Shown here piece by piece: positions 51,776-61,054 of a stretch of 64,000 nt of DNA. Numbering within the stretch: the first letter of the stretch is position 1; every line of letters begins with the position of its first letter. Made by a program: the position numbers and the translations under genes. Source of the stretch: Taibaiella sp. (GTDB lineage: Bacteria; Bacteroidota; Bacteroidia; Chitinophagales; Chitinophagaceae); contig JAHBTQ010000011.1 of the NCBI GenBank assembly GCA_019638495.1, positions 1 through 64,000 on the forward strand. The letters are read 5' to 3'. The notes below the pieces were generated by a model. It was not told where the DNA came from. It ran no database searches and saw nothing but the letters and a program-made list of their open reading frames with translations.

Positions 51776-54181
51776 TTATAACCTCACCTGCAACGTCACA
51801 TAATAGTTCCTGATGTCGGCGGGGAGGATGCCGGGGCCGGGGTAGCCGTCGGCGCGGCGGGTGAAGTATTTGGCATCTGTAAGGTTGTTGATGCCGGTGA
51901 AGAGGGTGATCATGCGCCAGTTGTAGCTAAGGCTGAGGTCCATGACGCTGAATGCGGGAATGGCACCGTCTACGGCCGTGGGGGTTATCTCGGTATTGGT
52001 GGCGTCTGAGTATTGTTTTGCCTGCCAGGAGAACTGGTAAGTGACATTCCACCGGGTGGTGCCTGTGGAGAGGCCGGTGCGGAAGAGGATGGGCGGCACA
52101 TTCTCCACCAGCTTATCGGCAATGGCAGTGTTGCTGGTGTTGATGTAGCGGGCATCTATAAACGAGAGGTTGGTATAGACGTTCAGCTTGTAGCGCGACT
52201 TGCCGCCGGTGGCTGCCTTTATCACATCTCCCTCCAGCAGAAACTCAAGGCCCAGGTTGCGACTGTCAGATACATTGGTGCGCAGGCGATAGGTCATGAA
52301 GTTGGAGTCCTTTGCAAAGACCGAGCCAATGCGGTCGTTGTACTTTAGGTAGAACAGGCTGGCATCGGTATAGAGCCATCCGCCGAAGTTGCCCCGGAAG
52401 CCGAGGTCGGCATTGTAGCCGGTTTCGTCTTTGAGGGCCGGGTCTACGCGGGCGTTGGAGTTTACCACGCGAAAGTCGTTGAAGTTGATGGAGCGGTAAT
52501 TCTGGGAGATGTTGGCATATAGCTCTGTGCCATTGCCAAACTTCCACGCAGAGCCGATGCCCAGAAGGGTGAAGGAACGGGGACTTGACTTGCTCTCCTG
52601 TATCTTCTCCGGGGCTATGAAGATGTTCTGCTTGTAGTAGTAACCATCTGCTTTAGTATCGATATACTCAAAGCGGATGCCGGGCGTGATGTGCCAGTGG
52701 TCATTGAGCTGGAAAATGTTCTCGGCAAAGGCGGCATAGTTGAGGCCGGGGAAGTTGTAGTTTGACTTATCGGGCTCGGGGCCGTTAAAAGAGAAGTCGG
52801 CACCTGTTCCGGGGCTGGCCGCGCCCTGCTTGCGAATGGTGAGACCATTGTAGTAGCGGGTGCCTACGAGCACGGTGCTGCGCTTGTCGCCGATAAGTTT
52901 GTACTGGTGAATGAAGCGAAGCTCTGAGCCGAAGTTGTTGTAGCGGTCGTAGAGATAGTCGCGTGGGCCACCATTGTCCGGGCGATTTATATAGTCCAGG
53001 ATGCCGAGCGCCTCGCGGCCACCCTGCAGGGTATAGTTGCGCCAGTTGAGCCTGGTATATTCATTGATGTGGTAGTCGGCGCTGAGGCTGATGAGATTCC
53101 AGTCTACCCGGAACCAGTTGCGCGCGCGGACGGACTGAGAAGCATCGGCAGCGAACTGGGCATCTGTGAGGCCGCCGGGCTGCTGTGCCAGGTACTTCAT
53201 GAGGGTGTATTCGCCGGTAAACTTCAGCCGGGTGCTGGCGTTCCAAGCTATATGAGCGTAGGCGTTGTGCTGGTCATAGTGGCTGTTGGGCCGCCAGCTA
53301 TCGCCGGTCTTAAACTGGTAGAAGGCGTAGTAATTGACTTTCTTGTTGGCGATGGTGCCGCCAATGCTATTGAAGGAGTTAAAGAAACCCCAGGAGCCAT
53401 AAGACTGGCGGGTAGTGAACTCTGCCTTCTTGTCCTTGGGGCCCTCCTTCATAATGAAGTTGATTAGGCCGCCGAACTGCGGACCGTATTGCAGCGATGC
53501 CGCGCCACGGGTGATCTCGATACGCTCAACCGCCTCGGAAGATGGCGTGTAGTAACTCTCAGGGTAGCCAAGGGCATCTGCGCTGATGTCGTAGCCGTTC
53601 TGCCGCACGTTGAAGTTAGAAGAGCGGTTGGGGCTGAGGCCGCGACCGCCGATGCCAAGCTGCAGGCCGCCACGGTCGTACTCCCAGATGTTGAGGCCGG
53701 GCACGCGGGCATAGATCTGGCGAGTATTGTTGGTAGCGAGGTTTGCGTTGATGTTTTTGAGGTAGATGATCTCCGTTTTTTTGCCAGCGTTGATGGCGGT
53801 ACCCGTGACATCGCGCATGCGGCCGGCGGCATTATCGCTTTTCTTAGCGGTGACGGTAACTTCTTTCAGGCCCTTGGTCTTGGGCTTGAGCACGTTAATG
53901 TCGAGGTCCAGGTTTTTGGTACCCAGCACTATGGACATGTGGTAGTCGTCCTGCCCGCTGACGGTGGCTGTGAGCTCGTAGGTGCCGGACGTCATTTTCG
54001 CAAAGCGGAAGTAACCGTTATCGTCGGTGGTGGTAGTGTGGGCGCCGGGTTCTATGGTGATGGTGGCAGTAGCAGGCTCGCTGCCCACGCGCACATGGCC
54101 GGAAATGGTGAATTGCTGCGCCCCGGCGAGGGAAGCGCAAAGTATAAGGATAACCGTATTCAAAAATATTCTCCAGGTCAT
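51776..54181 (-). CDS. TonB-dependent receptor, probable iron uptake
   Basis: 801 residues, full length. A signal peptide (LILCASLAGAQ) leads to an N-terminal carboxypeptidase-regulatory-like domain (~22-110: FTISGHVRVGSEPATATI), a plug (~135-255: LATNNTRQIYARVPGLNI, EAVERIEITRGAASLQYGPQFGGLINFI), and a 22-strand-type barrel ending YYVTLQVRL. The plug region resembles FecA-type iron siderophore/citrate receptors. The start overlaps the HTTM stop (TAATG). The operon with imelysin and DUF4856 genes supports iron as the substrate (inference). Confidence 0.9.
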   Translation of the reverse strand: MTWRIFLNTVILILCASLAGAQQFTISGHVRVGSEPATATITIEPGAHTTTTDDNGYFRFAKMTSGTYELTATVSGQDDYHMSIVLGTKNLDLDINVLKPKTKGLKEVTVTAKKSDNAAGRMRDVTGTAINAGKKTEIIYLKNINANLATNNTRQIYARVPGLNIWEYDRGGLQLGIGGRGLSPNRSSNFNVRQNGYDISADALGYPESYYTPSSEAVERIEITRGAASLQYGPQFGGLINFIMKEGPKDKKAEFTTRQSYGSWGFFNSFNSIGGTIANKKVNYYAFYQFKTGDSWRPNSHYDQHNAYAHIAWNASTRLKFTGEYTLMKYLAQQPGGLTDAQFAADASQSVRARNWFRVDWNLISLSADYHINEYTRLNWRNYTLQGGREALGILDYINRPDNGGPRDYLYDRYNNFGSELRFIHQYKLIGDKRSTVLVGTRYYNGLTIRKQGAASPGTGADFSFNGPEPDKSNYNFPGLNYAAFAENIFQLNDHWHITPGIRFEYIDTKADGYYYKQNIFIAPEKIQESKSSPRSFTLLGIGSAWKFGNGTELYANISQNYRSINFNDFRVVNSNARVDPALKDETGYNADLGFRGNFGGWLYTDASLFYLKYNDRIGSVFAKDSNFMTYRLRTNVSDSRNLGLEFLLEGDVIKAATGGKSRYKLNVYTNLSFIDARYINTSNTAIADKLVENVPPILFRTGLSTGTTRWNVTYQFSWQAKQYSDATNTEITPTAVDGAIPAFSVMDLSLSYNWRMITLFTGINNLTDAKYFTRRADGYPGPGILPADIRNYYVTLQVRL

Positions 54182-55551
54182 TATTGCTCTTTATAGGGTA
54201 GCACCCAACTGTAGTGATTCCAGCCAAGGGGCTGTGCTGCAAGGTTTACGGTGGTGTCTATGAACAGTTGCGACCGCTGACCATTCAGCGCCACATAAAC
54301 CTCGCCATACACTCCGGGGTTTTCTACGCCCCGCTCCCTGTAACGGGCTGCAAGGTAGTGCGCATATCGCAAAATGAGGTCGGGTTGGGTGCTCATCATC
54401 TTTTCCTGTATGGGGGTGAGGAACTCCCGGTTGTTCACCTCGTAGGATTTGCCGGAGGCGGTATCGCGGATGGTGAAGTAGGTGCTGCCTGATTTTTCCA
54501 TGAGCATAACCCGCCATGAGAAGCGAAAGCCCTGCTCATGCCAGAATAGCTTGCCGGGATAAAGGACGTAGCGGAAGGGCAGCAACAACTGGATGGCGAT
54601 GAATATGTAAACGGCGTAGCGTAGTGCGGTTGGGTGAAGGTAGGTGTATGGTGCGGGGCTTGCCACAGGCGAGTAGCCGGGCAGGTAGCTCAACAGCTTT
54701 TCATGAAACGATGCTGAGAAGAAGATGAGGCTACAGGTCATCATTACATACGGGAACACGCCAATCATAGGGAAGAAGATGGCGGTGGCGGTGTGGAAGA
54801 TGATGACAAACAGGTAGGCAAATTTGCGGGTGCGGGGGTAGATGAGGAAGAATGCGATAAAGAGGTCGTAAAACGCACCGAACCAGGAGAAGAGGTAAGC
54901 TACCCAAGTCTCGTACATCATCGGACCCACGATGGGCAGGTGCGTCTTGGCCGGCAGCCATATGCGCATGGGGATGGCGTGCAGCATCCAGTCGGGATTC
55001 AGCTTGGCTACACCGGCAAAGAAGTAGACACAAGCCATCTGGAAGCGAAGCAGGTTGATGGTCCATGCGGGGACGAGGCTGCGGGTTATGGATGGGCGTA
55101 GGCGGACATCGGAGGAATAGGCTGCATTAGCCGGTAGCCATATCATGATGAAGGAGACGAGGCTGATGAAGTAGTAGTGATTGAGATAGGTAGTAACATC
55201 AAGCAGCTCTACGTAGGTGAAGGCGAGGAAGAAGAAGGTGATGGACAGGCGGTAGAGGAAGCCGAAAGTGACAAACAATGCAGACAGTCCCAGCAATGCA
55301 AACAGGGCGTGCATGCCGAAACTCCCCATGGGGTGTACCCAATCGAACCCCATGTAGGTGAAGTGGAACGGCGGGTCTACATAGACAGAGGTAATCCAGC
55401 CGCGGAGCCAGAAGCGTGCGATGCTGAAGAACATAAGCAGGCCAAAGACGATGCGGAAGGTGACAAGCGGGGCAATAGAAACCGGACCACCGGAAAATAT
55501 CGCAGCAAAGCCGCCGGCCCTGCCCGGTCCGTTATTTTTAGTCACCGTCAT
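54181..55551 (-). CDS. HTTM-domain membrane protein (gamma-carboxylase-like)
   Basis: 456 residues. Several transmembrane segments (LVTFRIVFGLLMFFSIARF, YRLSITFFFLAFTYVELLDV, FAYLFVIIFHTATAIFFPMIGVF) with the HTTM motif NLLRFQMACVYFFAGVAKLNPDW precede a soluble C-terminal part (~325-456, GYSPV...PYKEQ). It is the bacterial vitamin-K-dependent gamma-carboxylase-like family; no carboxylase role is shown for members like this. It overlaps imelysin by 14 bases and the TonB receptor by 1. Part of the likely iron operon. Confidence 0.82.
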   Translation of the reverse strand: MTVTKNNGPGRAGGFAAIFSGGPVSIAPLVTFRIVFGLLMFFSIARFWLRGWITSVYVDPPFHFTYMGFDWVHPMGSFGMHALFALLGLSALFVTFGFLYRLSITFFFLAFTYVELLDVTTYLNHYYFISLVSFIMIWLPANAAYSSDVRLRPSITRSLVPAWTINLLRFQMACVYFFAGVAKLNPDWMLHAIPMRIWLPAKTHLPIVGPMMYETWVAYLFSWFGAFYDLFIAFFLIYPRTRKFAYLFVIIFHTATAIFFPMIGVFPYVMMTCSLIFFSASFHEKLLSYLPGYSPVASPAPYTYLHPTALRYAVYIFIAIQLLLPFRYVLYPGKLFWHEQGFRFSWRVMLMEKSGSTYFTIRDTASGKSYEVNNREFLTPIQEKMMSTQPDLILRYAHYLAARYRERGVENPGVYGEVYVALNGQRSQLFIDTTVNLAAQPLGWNHYSWVLPYKEQ

Positions 55552-56662
55552 TGTCGGTAAAGGTAATCTGAACGGCAGTGGCAGAGGCTACATCTGTCTT
55601 GAGCAGTGTGAGTAGTTTCTGTATCTCTTTGTAGGCTGCATCGACCTCGGTAGGGTTTGCAGTGAAGGCTGCAGAAAGTGAACCCGGGATGGCCTTTACT
55701 TTGGCAATAGTCATATCAAACTGAGCCAGCACATCTGTATTCAGTGCGTCCTGTTTCAGCGAAACGAGGTAGTCATCTATGCCCAGGCCTCCCCCACCAG
55801 TGTAGGAATCCTTAAGTGCTGCGATGCTCATCTCTGCCAGCTCTTTGGAAATACCTGCATAGTAACCTTCGCATTTGGTAGCAAACACGGTTCCGTTAGA
55901 CTGCTTGCCGAATGGCCAGCCGATGCGCGGGCCCTTGACCATATCGAGTTGGTAAGCCAGTTGGTTTACGATGTTGCCGATGGGGCTGCCCACATTGGTT
56001 TGGGTGTTGCCCACAAATGTGGTCCGGTAAGCGGTCCAGTTGTTTATCACACCATCTACCAGGTCTTTCATGCGGCTTACGAGGTCGCCGAGGTATTTGG
56101 CACGGGCGGTATTGCCCGTCATCCTGGAAATGGCATCAGACGAGAATGCGAGGTAGCCAATAGCGCCAAAGCCCTGGGCATAGAGGTTGCTGCGCGACAC
56201 GGTAGTGAGGTTGTAAGAGCCGGAGGAGATATTACTTTCTATTGTGGCGGTGTCTACAGAAAAGCCGGTAAGCTCGCCGGCGGTGGTAAAGCTATAGTCA
56301 AGCCCGCCGGAATAGTTGAGGTACACATCCAGCAAGGCTGTTTCTGCCGGGCCGAACTGGAAAGGCGCAATTATCTCGTACTGGAGGTAAGCGTCTTTGT
56401 AAGCTGAAAGAAGGGCAGACTGAGTAGCAGACGAAGGGGTAGCGGCATAGGAATCGGACGCGGATTTCAGTGCGGCTACTTTCTCCCGCATATTGAGGTA
56501 TCGTATCGCTATTACATTATCGGCATAGTTAGTGAGCATGGCCGATTTGTCAAACCCATCCGTGGGATTGGTTTGTGTATTGTCTGTTGGTTTGCGGCAA
56601 CCCCAGAAAACAGCCGATGCTGCGATGAGGCAAGTTGCTATCAGTACTCCTGTCTTTTTCAC
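55538..56662 (-). CDS. Imelysin-family lipoprotein
   Basis: 374 residues. Lipoprotein signal (SAVFWGC, Cys22). The imelysin core is present: NYADNVIAIRYLNMREKVAALKSA, AYLQYEIIAPFQFGPAE, LSFSSDAISRMT-type helices, and a C-terminal KEIQKLLTLLKTDV. The family binds iron or participates in its uptake and is usually placed next to a TonB receptor, as here. Its frame runs 14 bases into the HTTM gene, so translation is coupled. An exact TAnnTTTG box at 56668-56675 sits five bases before its ATG. Confidence 0.85.
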   Translation of the reverse strand: MKKTGVLIATCLIAASAVFWGCRKPTDNTQTNPTDGFDKSAMLTNYADNVIAIRYLNMREKVAALKSASDSYAATPSSATQSALLSAYKDAYLQYEIIAPFQFGPAETALLDVYLNYSGGLDYSFTTAGELTGFSVDTATIESNISSGSYNLTTVSRSNLYAQGFGAIGYLAFSSDAISRMTGNTARAKYLGDLVSRMKDLVDGVINNWTAYRTTFVGNTQTNVGSPIGNIVNQLAYQLDMVKGPRIGWPFGKQSNGTVFATKCEGYYAGISKELAEMSIAALKDSYTGGGGLGIDDYLVSLKQDALNTDVLAQFDMTIAKVKAIPGSLSAAFTANPTEVDAAYKEIQKLLTLLKTDVASATAVQITFTDNDGD

Positions 56663-56667
56663 GGGCG

Positions 56668-56675
56668 CAAAGGTA
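56668..56675 (-). promoter_or_regulatory. -7 box immediately before imelysin
   Basis: On the minus strand TACCTTTG matches the consensus, with five bases to the ATG; a leaderless transcript would result. Confidence 0.45.
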
Positions 56676-56700
56676 AAAATGATGAATTAATTAATTCGGA

Positions 56701-56730
56701 ACGCTCGTCACCCGCGCGGGCGACGAGCGT
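56701..56730 (-). terminator. Hairpin between DUF4856 and imelysin genes
   Basis: A 9-bp stem (acgctcgtc / gacgagcgt) encloses the palindrome cccgcgcggg. There is no T run after it, so partial termination or an internal processing site is possible. It splits the operon into two expression levels if active. Confidence 0.5.
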
Positions 56731-56756
56731 CATATTATTGTCAATGTTTATCAGGC

Positions 56757-57848
56757 TTAGAGGCCATAAGTGTTCTTCAGGATGTTCTGAGCAGTAACGA
56801 GGTCGGTAAAACCGGTTTGGTTAATAAGATCGTAGAAATCCTTGTGAATGATATTGTTGAGTGTAGTGAAGTCGGCAGCAGAGAGTTTGCTGGTAGCAGC
56901 CCTGTGCTGGAGGGAGAGGATGAATCCGAAACCTTCGGACAGTGCGTGGAACTGTGTGCCCAGGTTACCCGCTGCGCTGGAGGTGGTAGGCGACGTAACA
57001 TAGGCCAGCGCGGCAGCAGCAGCAAGTTGTTCCCATTTGTCCAGGATGACGTCAACCTGCTGATTGCGCACTGTGCGGTCATAGCCACCGATCGCGGCGC
57101 GGCCCTTCAGGAATGCAGCGAAGATGATGCCGCCGGCCTGAATGTCCCTTCCGCGTTCTGCAAGGTATCCTCCCCACAGCAGCGGACGGTTAGGATCTGT
57201 GTTGACGTAGGTAACAGAGGTGTCGTAATTAGCAGGAACAGCCAGGTAGCCAAAAGCTTCGTCCCAGGCGGCCTGTGCGGCGGCTGTGTCCTTAACACTC
57301 ATGGTTTTTACGCTGGTAAGCAGGCGAACTGCTTCCTTAAACAAAAGCGCACCCATGATGCCTTTTGTATATGCCTGACCATATTCCAGACCTCGTGGGC
57401 CTACAATGATCTTATTGGTGCCGCGAACTATGTAACCGGCTGTGCCCTGACTGGCCGCGGTGCCGGTATTTGAAATCCTTACACTATCGGCATATGATTT
57501 GTATAGATTCGCATCTGCTGTAACCGAGCTGAGGTTGAGGCCTGACGCGTTTAGGCCGGCATCGGAGAACTGATTGCCGGTGTTGTTCCACATGCCGGTG
57601 ATCTTGCTGTCGAGCAAGCTGATAGTTGTTGATCCGGCATTTGCGGTCTTCAGGTAGCTGTCGAGTTCTACCGCCATCTTTACCCGTGTGGTAGAGGAGG
57701 CATAATTTTCGTTTCCAAAGCTGTAGGTAGTAGGGACTGTGTATGCTCTAACAGACGGGTCTTCGTTTTTGTCTTTTTTCTTACAGGAAGAGATGGAGGT
57801 GATGGCGATGCCGCAGATAACGAGGGCTTTGATGTAGTGGTTGTTCAT
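56757..57848 (-). CDS. DUF4856 lipoprotein
   Basis: 363 residues. Lipoprotein signal (SITSISSC, Cys22) and a charged linker, then YTVPTTYSFGNENYASSTTRVKMAVELDSYLKTA, typical of DUF4856, and a helical C-terminus with AAWDEAFGYLAVPAN and GTQFHALSEGFGFILSLQH. DUF4856 genes commonly stand next to imelysin genes; the two families may be related in fold and role. First gene of the probable iron operon, behind an exact -7 box (57871-57878). Confidence 0.85.
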   Translation of the reverse strand: MNNHYIKALVICGIAITSISSCKKKDKNEDPSVRAYTVPTTYSFGNENYASSTTRVKMAVELDSYLKTANAGSTTISLLDSKITGMWNNTGNQFSDAGLNASGLNLSSVTADANLYKSYADSVRISNTGTAASQGTAGYIVRGTNKIIVGPRGLEYGQAYTKGIMGALLFKEAVRLLTSVKTMSVKDTAAAQAAWDEAFGYLAVPANYDTSVTYVNTDPNRPLLWGGYLAERGRDIQAGGIIFAAFLKGRAAIGGYDRTVRNQQVDVILDKWEQLAAAAALAYVTSPTTSSAAGNLGTQFHALSEGFGFILSLQHRAATSKLSAADFTTLNNIIHKDFYDLINQTGFTDLVTAQNILKNTYGL

Positions 57849-57870
57849 TCGTTTTTTGAAATATTTTATG

Positions 57871-57878
57871 CAAATGTA
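57871..57878 (-). promoter_or_regulatory. Bacteroidota -7 box for the DUF4856-imelysin operon
   Basis: On the minus strand TACATTTG matches TAnnTTTG exactly, 22 bases before the ATG at 57848. No iron-repressor site was recognised. Confidence 0.5.
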
Positions 57879-58016
57879 CCCGGGTAGGTGAGGCTACTGT
57901 TTCAGAATCGGGAAAAAGGGGTTGTGGAATCGGGAAAAAGAGGCCAAGGTGTATAAAGCCCGGTTGGTGCTTACCTTTATGTGACATGGTGGTTTCAATT
58001 GACTACCTGATCATAT

Positions 58017-58430
58017 ATGTGGGTGTTTTATGCAGTTTTGTCGGCTTTTTTTGCTTCTCTCACGGCTATCCTGGCCAAGGTAGGTGTGAAAGAGGTTGAT
58101 TCTGATATCGCGATGGCTATCCGAACCACGGTTATCCTGGTGCTGGCCTGGAGTATAGTCTTTTTCCGAAAAGGCATTCCTGCTATCGGCTCTATTTCCC
58201 GGCACAGTATGCTCTTCCTTGTGTTGTCGGGATTGGCGACAGGGTGTTCGTGGATATTCTACTTCAGAGCATTGCAGGCCGGGAATGTGTCAAAAGTAGC
58301 ACCTGTGGATAAGCTGAGTGTGGCGCTTACGATACTGCTGGCTTTCATATTTCTGAAAGAACCGGTGAGCGTGAAAGATCTTGTGGGTGCAGGCTTGATA
58401 ATTTGCGGGACGCTGGTGTTGGTATTGTAA
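58017..58430 (+). CDS. EamA/DMT-family half-size transporter
   Basis: 137 residues and four to five membrane segments: WVFYAVLSAFFASLTAILAKVGV, AIRTTVILVLAWSIVFF, MLFLVLSGLATGCSWIFYFRAL, and KLSVALTILLAFIFLKEPVSVKDLVGAGLIICGTLVLVL. It is one EamA repeat, and the EmrE/PrxA-like short form would have to dimerise. Substrate unknown. Independent of its neighbours. Confidence 0.82.
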   Translation: MWVFYAVLSAFFASLTAILAKVGVKEVDSDIAMAIRTTVILVLAWSIVFFRKGIPAIGSISRHSMLFLVLSGLATGCSWIFYFRALQAGNVSKVAPVDKLSVALTILLAFIFLKEPVSVKDLVGAGLIICGTLVLVL

Positions 58431-58561
58431 AAAATGATACTACCTTTTTTGTCGCAGAAAAAGGGTTTATTGGAACCATCGCCTGCTATTTTTTCCGATT
58501 TAGGTGCGTGGCATAATCATTGCCCCTATTCTTTTCCGCTTATTTAATGAGTAAGAAGGGA

Positions 58562-58569
58562 TAAATTTG
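58562..58569 (+). promoter_or_regulatory. -7 box immediately before lon
   Basis: TAAATTTG matches TAnnTTTG, five bases before the lon ATG; a leaderless transcript would result. A weaker alternative lies further upstream (tattctttt near 58527). Confidence 0.4.
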
Positions 58570-58574
58570 TCATA

Positions 58575-60998
58575 ATGTCTGAAATTAATTCAATACTTGA
58601 TATGTTGGTGCCGCAGAATGAGCAGGAGATGGAATTTATGCCCATAGTGCCTCTTGGTGAGGATGAAATGGATGAGACGGAGCGTGCATCGCTACCCGCT
58701 GATTTACCAATAATAGTACTTCGAAATACAGTTTTGTTTCCGAATGTAGTGCTGCCGATTACGGTTGCGAGGGATAAATCTGTAAAGGCGATAGCCGAAG
58801 CACAAAAAACCAATAAGTGGGTAGGTGTAATAGCGCAAAAGGACAGCGCAAACGATGACCCCTCGCCTGACGATATTTATAAGGTAGGTACACTGGCCAA
58901 GGTGGTGAAGCAGATAAAGATGCCGGATGGCAACATTACACTATTCATCATGGGGCGTATGCGCTTTCATACGGATGAGTTCCTGCAGACCGATCCCTAC
59001 TTTAAGGCACGTATTACTTACCTGGAGGATGTGTATCCTAAGAAAGACCCGTCGTTTGATGCGCTGATATCTTCCATCAAAGATTATGGTGAGAAGATTG
59101 CACAGCAGTCGCAAAACATACCGAGCGAGGCGGGTATAGTGCTGCGCAACATAGAGCAGCAGTCGTTCCTCATGCACTTTATTGCATCCAACATTACAGC
59201 TAAACTGCAGGAAAAACAGGCTATGCTGGAGGAGGACAACGTAGTGACCCGTGCTGAGAAGCTGCTGAACCTGCTACAGGCAGAACTGCAACTCGTGGAG
59301 CTGAAGAATGAGATAACCAATAAAACCCGTGCTGATATAGACAAGCAGCAGCGGGAATACTTCCTGCAGCAGCAGATGAAGTCGATAAAGGAAGAGCTGG
59401 GTGCAGACCCCAATGACAGGGAGATAAAAGACCTGCAGAAGCGTGCGGAGGGCATGAAGTGGACAGAGGCTGCGAAGGAGCTCTTTAAAAAGAACATTGA
59501 GAAACTGGAGCGTATGCACAGCAGCACGCCGGATTACTCAGTGATATACAATCACCTGGACCTGATGCTGGACCTGCCGTGGGAAACCTATACGGAGGAC
59601 AGTTATGACCTGAAGAAGGCGCAGAAGGTGCTGGATAATGACCACTATGGCATGGAGAAGATAAAGGACCGCATACTGGAATACCTGGCGGTGCTGAAGC
59701 TGAAGGGTGACCTGAAGTCTCCGATCCTGTGCTTTGTGGGCCCTCCGGGTATCGGTAAGACATCGCTGGGCAAGAGTATTGCATCGGCGGTATCGCGCAA
59801 GTACGTTCGTCTGAGCCTGGGTGGCCTGCACGACGAAAGCGAGCTGCGGGGACACCGTAAAACGTATATCGGTGCGATGCCGGGACGCATAATACAGTCG
59901 CTGCGCAAGGTGAAATCGAGTAACCCGGTGTTTATACTGGATGAGGTGGATAAGCTGGGACGCGACTTCCGCGGAGACCCAAGCTCGGCATTACTTGAAA
60001 TACTCGACCCTGAGCAGAACAATTCGTTTTACGATAACTACCTGGAGCTGGAGTATGACCTCTCTAAGGTATTGTTTATAGCTACTGCAAACAGCCTTGC
60101 CGACATTCAGCCTGCGCTGAGAGACAGGATGGAGATCATTCAGCTATCAGGCTACTCGCCTGAGGAGAAGATAGAGATAGCCAAGCGCCACCTGATACCC
60201 AAGCAAAAGGAAATGCACGGGCTAAGCAAGACGCCTTTGAAATTTAGCGACAAGGTGATCCTGAAAATGATACAGGAATATACCCGCGAAAGTGGTGTGC
60301 GTGAGCTGGACAGGATAGTGGCTGCCATGATGCGCTCTATAGCCAAACAAGTGGCCATGGAGGAAGTAGTGCCGCAGCAGGTGACAGAAGCAAGGGTAGA
60401 AGAGTGCCTCGGTAAACCTAAATTCAACAACGACATATACACTAAGGGGCATCCTCCTGGAGTGGTAGTGGGACTGGCATGGACCTCCGTAGGTGGTGAT
60501 ATATTGTTTATAGAAACATCTCTGTCAAAAGGCAAAGGCGGATTGACGCTGACCGGAAACCTGGGTAATGTGATGAAGGAGAGTGCGAGTGCGGCCCTGT
60601 CTTACCTGAGAGCTCATGCGGAGGACCTGAAAATAGATCCTGCACGTTTTGACGAGACGAACATCCATACACACGTGCCAGAGGGTGCTGTGCCTAAAGA
60701 CGGACCTAGTGCGGGCATTACGATGCTTACGTCATTGGCGTCAGCGTTTACCGGTCGCAAGGTGAAGCCCTACCTGGCCATGACAGGAGAGATAACCCTG
60801 CGCGGACAGGTGCTGCCTGTGGGTGGAATAAAGGAAAAGATACTTGCAGCGAAGCGTGCCGGTATAAAGGACATCATCATGTGCAGGCAAAATGAGAAGG
60901 ATGTTGATGAGATAAGCGATCAATACCTGAAAGGCCTGCGCTTCCATTATGTGGATACTGCGGCAGAGGTGCTGGAAATGGCGCTAATGAAGAGATAA
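58575..60998 (+). CDS. lon: ATP-dependent protease Lon
   Basis: 807 residues, normal. The N-terminal LonN substrate domain (~40-235), a coiled-coil stretch, an AAA+ domain with Walker A GPPGIGKTSLGK (Lys395) and Walker B PVFILDEVDKLG, and the C-terminal protease domain with the Ser712-Lys755 dyad (PKDGPSAGIT, GGIKEK), 43 residues apart as in known Lon. Degrades misfolded and short-lived regulatory proteins. Followed by a strong terminator. Confidence 0.98.
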   Translation: MSEINSILDMLVPQNEQEMEFMPIVPLGEDEMDETERASLPADLPIIVLRNTVLFPNVVLPITVARDKSVKAIAEAQKTNKWVGVIAQKDSANDDPSPDDIYKVGTLAKVVKQIKMPDGNITLFIMGRMRFHTDEFLQTDPYFKARITYLEDVYPKKDPSFDALISSIKDYGEKIAQQSQNIPSEAGIVLRNIEQQSFLMHFIASNITAKLQEKQAMLEEDNVVTRAEKLLNLLQAELQLVELKNEITNKTRADIDKQQREYFLQQQMKSIKEELGADPNDREIKDLQKRAEGMKWTEAAKELFKKNIEKLERMHSSTPDYSVIYNHLDLMLDLPWETYTEDSYDLKKAQKVLDNDHYGMEKIKDRILEYLAVLKLKGDLKSPILCFVGPPGIGKTSLGKSIASAVSRKYVRLSLGGLHDESELRGHRKTYIGAMPGRIIQSLRKVKSSNPVFILDEVDKLGRDFRGDPSSALLEILDPEQNNSFYDNYLELEYDLSKVLFIATANSLADIQPALRDRMEIIQLSGYSPEEKIEIAKRHLIPKQKEMHGLSKTPLKFSDKVILKMIQEYTRESGVRELDRIVAAMMRSIAKQVAMEEVVPQQVTEARVEECLGKPKFNNDIYTKGHPPGVVVGLAWTSVGGDILFIETSLSKGKGGLTLTGNLGNVMKESASAALSYLRAHAEDLKIDPARFDETNIHTHVPEGAVPKDGPSAGITMLTSLASAFTGRKVKPYLAMTGEITLRGQVLPVGGIKEKILAAKRAGIKDIIMCRQNEKDVDEISDQYLKGLRFHYVDTAAEVLEMALMKR

Positions 60999-61001
60999 AG
61001 A

Positions 61002-61025
61002 AAACGGGGCGCTCGCCCCGTTTTT
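61002..61025 (+). terminator. Terminator after lon
   Basis: Stem aaacggggc / gccccgttt with a small loop and a T run; the opposite-strand gene ends 30 bases further, so it may serve both. Confidence 0.85.
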
Positions 61026-61054
61026 AGTTTCATAAAATCCCGGGCGTGTTTGTT

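Noticed and set aside
53489..54196. Plus-strand 235-codon frame over the TonB receptor
   Set aside because: Antisense shadow of a complete receptor; no start signal or family pattern.
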